In this document: positions 52,901 to 62,060 of the stretch, one piece after another
Layout of the letters: every line of letters begins with the position of its first letter
How positions within the stretch are numbered: the first letter of the stretch is position 1
Assembly (NCBI GenBank): GCA_033060915.1
Contig: CM065381.1
Location: 3,626,001-3,690,000 of the forward strand
Source of the DNA: Euryodendron excelsum
Lineage: Eukaryota > Streptophyta > Magnoliopsida > Ericales > Pentaphylacaceae
Length of the DNA: 64,000 bases
Direction of reading: 5' to 3'
Program-made: the position numbers and the translations under genes
Notes under the pieces: model-generated
Seen by the model: only the letters and a program-made list of their open reading frames with translations
The model's database searches: none
What the model was told of the DNA's origin: nothing

Positions 52901-55900
52901 TTTTCAGGTTTTTCTCCTTGTAGACGTGTAATTTCATTTTCTTTGTTCCCCTTTTGCCCTCAACGACTATCACATTCTAGTTTTATCCTTGGCTTACCTA
53001 ATATTTACAAGTGATCCTCAATTGTAAAATCAATGACTCTTTGTCACGCAATATTTATCAAGTTGCATCCACATAAGTTTGACATCCTATTCCAATTTTT
53101 CCCCAACTCATTTTGTAACTACACTACTGCCATGACTTGCTGTATTGCGATTTTTGCCTGTACTAGTAATGATTAATTATGACAAATGCACGTCTGATAG
53201 AATATATATCCTTTCTTTTTTTTTTTTTTACACTCAACTATTATATAAAATTACAATGACACAACCTGCACTCTTCTCATTCATCTTCATTTCCTTAATA
53301 ATAACTTGAAATTACACCTAAACTACGTCCCACATAATTCAGGCTTCCAAGTGTTAGTCTCTAAATAATGATTCTTATGCAAACAATATCATATTTAACC
53401 TCCTCTATTTCTAGCATGTTTGATTTATTCTAAGCATATGCTAAGCTTATAAAATATATATACACGTAATTTTGTTACCCTTCTTTTAGCCACAAAGCTC
53501 GCAGCTCCTAACTCTACCTCAATTACTGAAATGGACAGCCCCCCCTCCCTCCCTCTTCCTTAACTTCCTAGGAACATCCAAGGTTACTCCTTGATCCTGT
53601 AAACTTTCCACCTCCCACCTCCAAAACCCTCCTCCTCCAACCAAATGCCCCATTAGCAAACCAACCACCTCACCTCACCCCACCCCCCCCCCCCCACCCA
53701 AAACACACACGCGTACGAGCGCGCAGTCCTTCCCTTTCCTTCTTCGATGACCGATCTAACAGAATCTAGACACATTTGGAAAATGCTCCTCCCACCTTGT
53801 CAAAACCAAAAAATTGTATCTCCTCCACAGAGAAAGAGAAGACGTCAACTATTCAACTGGATGAATCATCCTTCCTCAAGTGGAAGGCACAAATATCGTT
53901 AGATTTAATGAGCTCTAAAGATCTGCCCTTAAATCTCAGAATATTCTTTGGCATCCTCCTTTTCGTATGGAAGTTGACTCACAATCAAAGTCTGCGGCTG
54001 TCCAGCAAGGGTTTTCCATGTACCCAACACCATACCTAACTCATCCCATGAAGCTTCCCTCCTCCCCCTCCCCAAACAGAAAAGAAAAAAGAGAGAACAA
54101 AGAACAAATAAAAAACACAGAGAACAAAGCGCCACCAGCTTATATGCAATTGAGCCCTAGAAATGCAATTCTCTCCATTTTGAAAAGAAACACAGCACAA
54201 CACTAAATGAAACCCGCTACCTTATTAGCCCTCTACAACACACTAATATCCCACATCAGCAACCACCATTCAAGCAAGACCCACAACACCCAAAAACAAG
54301 CCACTCCACAAATCTACCTCCCAACACACTTATAATGATCTAAGTAGTGACTACCCTCATTTTAGAATTAGGTTCTTGTAGACACGCTGCATCAACCCCA
54401 TTCTCCTTCATAACTATCTTCAACAAAAACCCCTATTCAAAAATATTCAACCCCCCAAACATATATGATGAACTTCTTTTACAGCTTCACAAGCAATCAA
54501 CAATTGCCTCGCCTTCCTAGTAAGCCTCTGCTCCTTCTTAATAGTAAAGGTCTAACTCCTCTTCCAACCCCTCCATTATAGTTCACTAAATAAGTAATTT
54601 CTTCAACTCCACCAAGTTCCTTTTACTAGATCCCAACATCTCTATTATGTCTTCCCTTCTAGTTAGGACACTATCTACTCTATGGCTTCAAAGAGTCTCA
54701 TAGGATCCTCCTTGAAGCTTTCAAGCATCATTTGTGAGTAGCTATTGAAGCCCCTATGCTTAAAACCGAAGGCTAGGCGGTCTTCTTTCTTCACATCTTC
54801 TTTCTTCACATCCTTGTATTCGAATCTCAACACAACAACAATCCCATGGAAGGGATCAAATCACAATAGAAGTGGTCCAAGGGGACTCTACTGGAGATAG
54901 CCGCAAAAACATGGACACTAATATGGGTACGGATACATGCTTTAACATAAACTAAGAGGAAAACAAGTTTACAACTTAAAGTATAACAATTTAGTAAGTA
55001 TAAATTCACATTGTATTTGTTTTATTATTGGATATTAAATTATTTTCTTCAAACTTGCAACGTGTGTCATGTGATCTAAGTGATAAACACGTGTCCCCTC
55101 GAGTGTCTAAAGTGGATTCAGTTCTAAATAAATAAAAAATAATAGGGCACATATGAATGTGTGTCCGACACAAATATGACACCTTCTTAAAAGTATATGT
55201 GCTTCTTAGGAGATAACTCTCCCACATCTAAGCCTAGGACTTAACTCCCCCTTAAACTTCTAGTATTAAACAATATTATTACAGTACCTTCATAACTTAC
55301 AAGGCAACTTATCTAGTAGTATGAAACGAAACTTGAGTGATGCATAGATATTAGTAACAAGATATAGCAAAAGTCCTAATAGTAAAAGTAAGGACTAGTA
55401 AAACCAATATGCTCAGAGGGAGAGAGAGAGAGAGAGACTACACATCCTGAAGGGTGGACTGAAAAATGAAATACCAAGACAATTTTTGTATGTTAAAGAA
55501 TGCTTCTTAGAAAAGGATTTCACATACAACCAAACATAAAGAATCTCAGCCTCATAGGAAATGTCAACCAGCACAATAAATCAAAGCGTACTTCAAAATC
55601 AAATACAATTTGATTGCAAGATTTAATAATAAATAAACCTTACCTCTTCTTTATCAAAGAGATGGTACTCATCATCACCATACCCAACAGGAGGAATGTC
55701 ATGTTCTTCATCTTCTAAACCCCCCAACTCGACTTCCTCCACAGCTTCTTGACCGAAAAATGCATATTGTGATGCATCAAAGAGTGCATTTTCTGCATGA
55801 AAAGTAAAACAAGCTTATAGCTTCAAACCAAAAGATATTACTCATTCCACACTAAAAGCATTCCCAACACATCAGTTATAAGCAAGCCAGGGCACAAACA

Positions 55901-57311
55901 CTAGTGGGCCATCAAGCAAAAGAATAGACAATAAGTGGGAACTAAGCAGAAAAAGGTGATGTATATGCAAAAAACAACATTGAACATCAGCAGTAACCTA
56001 AGCCAAGTGTACATAACATAAATATTTTTATGGGATATGGAATTAAAACATTAAAGAGAAGTCTTAATCATATCCCCTATCCAAACGCTTGCAGTGAAGG
56101 TGGTCTCAATGGATCAAAATTCAAAACAAATGGACGATTGTGAATTCAAGGTGGACATACACACACTTAGTACATACACACATTGGTATTTACTTACATC
56201 ATTTAATCCCCCAGCAACACACAATACCATGAGACCAAATGGTCCAAATTCCAGTTGCACACATATTTATAAATTAGCTTGCTCCTAAAATCCAGAATTT
56301 GATATGAAACTGTAAATAAAATTGAATTGTAGTAAACACACTGAATTCAACCAGAACCAAACAGCAAGGATCAGAAATCAGAAAACAAAGAACTAAAAAA
56401 ATATATGCTATTATATAATGTCTATAGAGGTGAGAAAAGTCTTACCGCTACTATATTAAATAAAGACATCAGTATCCTCAATTGCTCCAAGGGATTACTA
56501 TAAATAAAATATTCCTAATGGCAATTATCATAAACTACAATGCACATTATCATGAATGCTAGAATCTAATTCCATCTTGATTCATTAACTTTAAAAGTCT
56601 ATTAATTTTTCTAGCAAGGCCTAGTTATACTTTTGATCACAACAATTTCATGCCATGCAAGAGTGCTTATAAATATCTTAGGTTAGTTTCAAGATCTATG
56701 ACCTATTCTATCAACTGTGTCAAGACCATTCAAGATCAACTGAAATCAAACCATGATGTCACAGTTGTATAAAAATACGTTAAAAATAATCAATACAAAA
56801 TGTAATAATACAAAATAACCAACAGTGTCGGAAATTTGAAATTTCCAATTCGCGTAGCTAATAAAGCTAACTTTGTTATGCTATGCCAAAGACAGAAAAT
56901 GGTTCTGAAATTAAATATTACCTACATAACAACAGAGAGAAAGAGAGAGGAGAACGAGCTCAAAATCCATAAACATAAGGCTAACCATGACCCAAGATAC
57001 AAAAACGGATCACTCAACAGTAAACATATGAAGTCACAATTGCTGCTAAAACTAGAAATCAAGGAAGCAGTAAGGGCTAATTCTTATATAAAACAAATTA
57101 AAATCAAAACCCCAAAATATTCTCTCTCAAATTAAAGATATATTTATACGTATATGGAGATACTGGAAACAAAGAAGCTACAAGGGAATGATGAAACAGA
57201 GAATCTAAGCTAACATGAAGATTATCAATGCGAATCGCAATATATACATTTATGTTGCATACAAGCTAGAGAGAGAAAGAGGGAGAGAAGGAGACCTGAG
57301 GAGGGGAGCAT
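40920..57311 (-). CDS. PAT1: PAT1 homologue (mRNA decapping / P-body factor)
   Basis: It encodes 803 aa of the plant PAT1/PAT1H family, which by family knowledge bridges deadenylated mRNA, the LSM1-7 ring and the decapping enzyme in P-bodies. Exons, in transcript order: 57311-57296, 55792-55644, 52531-52475, 48044-47969, 43033-40920; all GT..AG and in phase. Exon 5 carries residues 100-803. Visible segments: [10 protein letters not shown] and [13 protein letters not shown] (acidic N-terminus), [42 protein letters not shown], a Q/H/P/S-rich middle with QQQQ runs, [16 protein letters not shown] with [16 protein letters not shown], then the helical C-terminal domain from [15 protein letters not shown] to [15 protein letters not shown]. 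Introns are 1.5, 3.1, 4.4 and 4.9 kb and full of repeats. The N-terminus is short: only MLPSS precedes the first conserved block, and an in-frame stop lies upstream. Confidence 0.95.
43034..47968 (-). other. PAT1 intron 4 (4.9 kb)
   Basis: It holds one foldback element (43322-43545). A minus-strand stretch at 45457-45850 translates into discontinuous peptide with many stops and could be a retroelement relic. An open 104-codon plus-strand frame (47172-47486) matches nothing I recognise. No second gene is supported. Confidence 0.45.
43322..43545. repeat. Foldback-type element, GCTTATAAGC family, PAT1 intron 4
   Basis: The left part is 'agtggcttatagcttata' and the right part 'gcttatagcttataagct', complementary over the TTATAGCTTATA core. 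Between are five copies of 'aaaaagc.gctta/aaaaagccactta'. The right border 'ccacacaccccctc' matches the family's usual 'aaacaccccc' edge. It is the best preserved of the six copies. Confidence 0.6.
48045..52474 (-). other. PAT1 intron 3 (4.4 kb)
   Basis: The only structure I can support is the tandem duplication at 50864-51824. The segment 48950-49460 is less AT-rich than its surroundings and contains a 117-codon plus-strand frame, but no motif is seen. Confidence 0.45.
50864..51824. repeat. Tandem pair of TAAGAAG..GTGTCC elements, PAT1 intron 3
   Basis: Unit 1 is 50864-51318 (455 bp) and unit 2 is 51319-51824 (506 bp). Each starts TAAGAAG(G)CAA and then shares 'ataggaatattttag', 'attacaagataaca', 'ttcttcaaacttgc', 'gacacgtgtctgg' and a CACGAACAC/GTGTCCG terminal stretch. 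Each ends with the spacer 'cttgttagcttgctctacat' to 'tatttccaa'. The TIR words match the element at 34038-34476. Because the non-element spacer is duplicated too, the second copy arose by tandem duplication and not by independent insertion. Confidence 0.8.
53740..54760 (-). mobile_element. Decayed LINE: endonuclease part of ORF2, PAT1 intron 2
   Basis: The minus strand, read with several frame changes, gives [19 protein letters not shown] (about 54405-54350), [12 protein letters not shown] (about 54325-54290), [12 protein letters not shown] (about 54212-54177), [14 protein letters not shown] (about 54054-54013), then [11 protein letters not shown] (about 53978-53946). This is the order of the plant LINE apurinic-type endonuclease: VCLQETK, WG..F..W....A.GASGG, FSVSV.F, WEELG...G.W, GDFN..R...E. 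Stops and indels are frequent, so it is inactive. A further minus-strand stretch (54560-54790; [15 protein letters not shown]) may be its 5' part. Same orientation as PAT1. Confidence 0.65.
54893..55217. mobile_element. TIR element copy with 9-bp target duplication, PAT1 intron 2
   Basis: Flanks GGAGATAGC (54893-54901) and GGAGATAAC (55209-55217) match at 8 of 9 bases. The right end is '..tatgtgcttcttagg', as in the copy at 34476. The inside carries 'attttcttcaaacttgcaac', 'aacacgtgtcccctcgagtg' and 'gtgtgtccgacacaaa', shared with the intron 3 pair. The left TIR is degraded (gcaaaaacatggacac instead of taagaagcacggacac). Confidence 0.65.
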
Positions 57312-57379
57312 GATCGGCAAGCAATTGAACTGCGTTGCCAATCAGCGTTGTTGACTTCGAATTCAGTACCGATAGAAGT

Positions 57380-57417
57380 GTACTTGTAACCCTAGCGCTA
57401 CGGTTCTGGTATATAAG
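57380..57417 (-). promoter_or_regulatory. PAT1 core promoter: TATA box and telo-box-like motif
   Basis: On the minus strand CTTATATACC (57417-57408) is a good TATA box, about 100 bp before the start codon. It predicts transcription from about 57380 and a leader of about 70 nt with no upstream ATG. Between them is CTAGGGTTAC (57395-57386), a telo-box-like motif common in plant housekeeping promoters. Positions are read from sequence; function is inferred. Confidence 0.5.
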
Positions 57418-58944
57418 GGCAATGAGTAGTCCGGTTCATAATTAGGCCGGTCCGGATCTCACCAGCCGCCGATTCGAACGCATCTTACTTATTTCATTAG
57501 ATCTTCAAAACGGTCTAAGTTTATTTCATTACAACCCCCATACTTAAAAAGAATATACTTTAGGCCTCAGACCGGATTTTGTTTATACTTGCGAAAAATT
57601 AACACTAACAACCGTTGAAAGCGACTTTTTTAATTACTCTATTGAAAAATATTGTGATCGTGTCTCCTGCACGGAAAATGAACTTTGGCTCTGTTTGTTT
57701 GTTGGAATAAGGTGAGTAGATAGGATATTATCCAATCTAGAAGTTATTCTGTGTTTTGGATTAAAAAAAAATAAATTAAGGATAAGTTTCATCTGCTCGT
57801 GATTGGATATAATTATGCCCTTAAAATTATAACATCATAAGGGATGGTAAAATTTTATCTCACCCCGTTCACTGTAAACTTATCATGTCTTGCATAAACA
57901 TACTATAAGAACAAGAAGGGAGAAAAAGGAAGAGGGAGACCAGCATGTTAGCAATCTTCATTTTGTTCTTTTTCTTTTGACATTCAATCTCATTTACTCT
58001 CATCCATAATTATTAGGGAAAAAAAAGGAGGAAGAAATAAGAGATTGGGAGCATGCAAGCCAAAATCGTCTTCCAAACACTGTTTAAACAATATCGAATT
58101 CATGCCAGAAGAGACCAATCTTCTTCTGTAAAATGGATTCTCTTCTTCCATGTTCAATCTTAATTATTGAGAATTTCTGATTCCCCTTATTTGATTGCCT
58201 TGTCAATTGATCAGTTGTGTAAAACTGCTTAAAGATTCATTAATTTATTATTAAAAATGCATAAAATATTGCTTTTAGAGTAATTTTATATACAGTCCTA
58301 TTTTACAATCCATTTTCTCACTTATAAGCACATGGTTATAGGACTTACATTAACAAATTCATGCGGGACCAATTTTTTTGTATTTAGTAGTGAGAAAAGT
58401 GATTGGGAAATATCATTGCATACAACATTTTCCTTCCTTTAATACCACCCATTTGGTTACATGGGGGTTTGGAGTTTGTATTTAGCTTTGATTGTAAATT
58501 TTGTTTGAAGTTGTGAAAAAATTTATATAAAGTCTGGAGAAAAGCATACCAACAAATACAATTCTTCTCCAAATTAGCCCCAAACAAAGAATGGGAAAAA
58601 CACTCATATCCAGAGGACATGATTTCCCAACTTATCTGGCCCATATCCTATCTCATTCAATTATCATATTTGGATATCTAAACATGAACTTTGGTCTTAT
58701 TTTTGAAATGTAAGCCTGTTTTGCCTCCTTTATTTTTTATTTTTTTGATTCCATCCGAATAAGCCTCTTTCTTTTTTCACACCATCACTAGTAATCCTTA
58801 TGGTTGTCCATACACAAACCACATGCTTATAATCTATAACCACTCAGGGCTGCCACCTCCTCAACCTAGGCCTGTCAACAAATCAGCTTTGATATGGATC
58901 AGACCCAAATCTAACCCGATAGATCCAAACACATTAAGGGCCCT
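57418..58944. other. Upstream of PAT1, intergenic
   Basis: No gene recognised. 57690-57960 begins 'ctctgtttgtttgttgg' and contains 'ataggatattatcc' and 'gtgattggatataat', suggesting another short transposon relic, but ends and target duplication are unclear. Confidence 0.4.
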
Positions 58945-59343
58945 TTAGGTATAGTTTTTTTTTTTTTTACTTTTTTTTTATCTGACATTAGCTTATAAAC
59001 AAAAAAAATTTAGATTTTTTCAGCTTTTTTACACGTTTTTTTTGCTTTTTTACTTATCTTAGCTTATAAAAGTAAAAGGCTAAAAAGATCCAGTTTTTTC
59101 ACTTATAAGTAAAAAAAATAAAAAAAGTTTAAATTTAAGCTCTATCAAATGGAGCTATTAGGGTCTGGTTGGTATATCTTTTTTCATTTTTCATTTTTGA
59201 CTTATAAGCAAAAAAAAAGGTCAAAGATTTTTAACTTTTTAGCTTTTATAAGCTAAGACAAGCATAAAAGCAAAAGAGCTAAAATTTATTAATTTATTTT
59301 ACTTATAAGCTAAAAAAGCCAGCTTAAAAATACCAGAACCTAA
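58945..59343. repeat. Two adjacent foldback-type elements, GCTTATAAGC family
   Basis: First copy 58945-59160 runs from 'gggccctttaggtatag' to 'ctatcaaatggagct'. Second copy 59161-59343 runs from 'gggtctggttggtatatc' to 'aaataccagaaccta'. Both carry ACTTATAAG, TTAGCTTATAAA and TAGCTTTTATAAGCTAAG words in opposing orientations. The borders of each copy are near-complementary, as in a TIR element. They lie end to end. Confidence 0.5.
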
Positions 59344-59815
59344 GTTAAAACCCAATCCGATATTTCTACAAGCCTGGAGAATTTGACGTATTAGTGGGAA
59401 CAAACCCGATTAACAAGTTTCAAAAGATTTTAATTTTTATTTAAACACAATTCTAGTTATTCTTTATGCCATAATGACGAACAGTAACAAACACCAGGCT
59501 AATTCCCTGACAAACCCTTATTTTGAATTTTATTTCCAACCTAGGTGGTGATTGAAGTTTATTCAATATTTCAGGTTGAGCACTATTTGTAATGATGTTT
59601 TTAATAAAAACGCATTTCCAAATGACATTTTTTAGTATTTTTCCTCAAATAACAAGTAAAAAAGGGAAAAGAAAATACACTTCAAGGAAATACGAAGGGA
59701 GCAGATTTGCCACATAAAAATGCTATTTCAAATTTTAACTAAAAAAAAAGCTAATTGAAATAGCATTTTTTTTAAGTTAAAAATGCCATTTAAAATAGTG
59801 TTTTTAACTAGAATT
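59344..59815. other. Intergenic DNA with a long hairpin
   Basis: AT-rich and without a gene. Arms 59716-59731 (aaaaatgctatttcaa) and 59755-59770 (ttgaaatagcattttt) form a perfect 16-bp inverted repeat with a 23-nt A-rich loop. A second 'aaaatgccatttaaaata' phrase follows at 59778. Confidence 0.6.
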
Positions 59816-62060
59816 AAAACCCTAGCTTGCTCTCACTTTGTCGTACTCTCTCACTCTCTCATTCTCCGTCGTTCTCTCTCATTCTCCATCTCTCACAGTC
59901 AGCGAACTTCTCTCTTCCCATTCTCTCTCACTCTCACTCTCACTCTTTCACTCGGCAGCACTCAACGATTCTTCTGATTTCACTCTCACTCGTGGGTCTC
60001 CCTGCCGCTTAAGATGATCAAGTTGTTTGTCAATCTTCATTCGAGGTACTCTCTTCCAAAAATTTGTTTGGATGCTATAATGTTTACTTCAACTATTGAA
60101 TTATGTTTGTTAGTTTTATATCAATGCGTTTTGGTGATGAATGGATTTGTGCCTACTTTATGTGTTTATATATGTATGTCTTTATGTTTGCAAAGTCATT
60201 CCATAATTAGAATCCATTGCTACGTTTTTTGTTAGCATTGCTGGAACTAGCTTTTTCTTTTTGAGGTGAATGTGAAAGAAAAAACAGGGCTACCAAAGTC
60301 AAAATCTTTTGAGTTGCTTATTATTAAATAGGGAAGGGACTTAAAATATTAGTTTATGAAATTCTTTGTAATAAGAATCTTTGTATATAGTCACTAAAAT
60401 GTCTAGTGCGCTTCCGAAATTGAAGGTTCAATGTTGGTCCATTTTCTGAGAATTTTAGTAAAATTTGGCAAGTCTTGTTACATTGATATTTTATTTACAT
60501 AGCACTGTTTCATTTTTCTTTCTTTTTTGGTCCAATAGTGATAAGCTACACCACAAGGGTAGCCCTCCCTCTATCGCAGATGAAGGTGGAATTTGATTCC
60601 TGATCTCTGGTATCACTCCAAGAAATTTTAGTAGCTAAACTAGATGACGCCGTGTATTGTTATTGGTTTTAGTTGCTCAACCTTGTTGGGTATAGTTTTT
60701 GCAGTTGTGCCTGCTCTATGATATATGTGATTCAACAATTGAATTTTAGTTCTATCACATCATTGTAGTGATTGATATTTGAGATGTATGAAGCAATCAT
60801 GATGGACATGGATTTTTTCATTCCAAAAGTCAGAATCCTTGGGTATAAACTAGAGTTTACATCTGTATATATTTAGGTTTAGTGCTACATAGCATGTTCA
60901 TAAATTCAGACCAATATATATATATATATATATGTATATGATAATAACTTTAGTTTCAGTCATCATTACTAACCAATACATGTAAATATCTTAACCACTT
61001 GCACAATCCATCTTGTTCTTTTGAGATTTCGGCATATGAATCAATCATTAATATCTTCTAATATATGTGTTTAATGGTAGGCACAGCTAAGCAATGATGA
61101 TAATGATAATATTTTATTAGGGGGAAAGATAGTAAAAGATTACTGAGAAGGCATAGTCTATGATATAGAAGCTAGCGATTGCTATGATGTAGAACTGAGA
61201 ACCTCACTTGCTGGGTTACGAGAAATGATCGTGCCTATGATGACTGGGTATGAAGAACATGTAAATATAAACTTCATATGTAGATACCCTTATCGGCAAA
61301 TTGGAGAAGTCCTAATATATAAGAAGTTGCTAATCAATGACGACGTGACATTGCAAACTGTCTTGAATCTCCCTTCGAGATATAGTGACCTATATTGTAT
61401 TGAAATATACGTTGTAAATGACGGAAGCACGATGATCACCAGTGTCAGTCGTGTAGATGTGAATTAGGGAGATGTCCAGTTCTACGGTGAACTGTTATTG
61501 CGAGGTGGTGATGTATCAGCATTGGAGATATTTACTAGAATGCTTACATTTGGGCAGAGTAGTCAAAGCGCACAGGGTACGGATGTGTCGGGGCAATAAA
61601 TGTTAAACCTTTTCAGCCCGAATTAGAATTACTTGGAGGGCTAGAGTAATTTTCAACAATTTCAAGATTTTCACATTCCAGTTACACCTTACCCAGAATA
61701 TGCTTCGGGCCAATGAGGGTCCTTAGAAGTGGGAGGTCCCAGTGCAAGTATGGATCCCGTGGAACGACTCGGTGGCTTAGAAGAGATAGGGAGACGGGTA
61801 AATGAAGATGGCGATGTTCAGTCCATTGAGTTAAATGAAGATGTTGATGTTTTGATGAGAAATGAAGGAAACGACTCCGATGACGATGGACATGAACAAG
61901 TGAACATTGCTAACTTGAATGACATTCCCGTGTCCTTTTTTACGAACCTGGATGGGGTAGACGATAGCATAACTGGTTAAAATTTATATAATTATAGTCT
62001 GACATGGTCAGATGCAAATTCAGAGTGTGCAAAAGGGATGGTTTTCAAAGGTAAAAATGT
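59816..62060 (+). pseudogene. Decayed Mutator-like (MULE) transposase, N-terminal part
   Basis: A CT/CTCTCA-rich leader (59835-59985) precedes ATG 60014, which opens MIKLFVNLHSR and then a plausible GT donor (60046). After about 1.07 kb, coding sequence resumes on the plus strand near 61121: EGIVYDIEASDCYDVELRTS, then AGLREMIVPMMTGYEEHVNI, CRYPYRQIGEVLIY, INDDVTLQTVL, IEIYVVNDGSTMITSVSRVD. Next come a stop, an acidic linker (DVDVLMRNEGNDSDDDGHEQ) and TWSDANSECAKGMVFKGKNV. The layout resembles plant MULE transposases: an N-terminal domain, an acidic linker, then the W..DVN.EL..GM.F.SK segment before the catalytic core. At least two in-frame stops are present (TGA in place of a likely W near 61143; TAG after VDVN). 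The catalytic core is absent, because the sequence becomes satellite immediately after FKGKNV. Family call is by style and order of motifs, hence moderate. Confidence 0.55.
60914..60933. repeat. (AT)10 microsatellite
   Basis: Perfect AT run inside the putative intron of the MULE relic. Confidence 0.9.

Noticed and set aside
59783..60012. Ser/Leu/His-rich frames from the CT-rich leader
   Set aside because: Low-complexity (CTCTCA)n sequence in the 5' leader of the MULE relic, not a protein.
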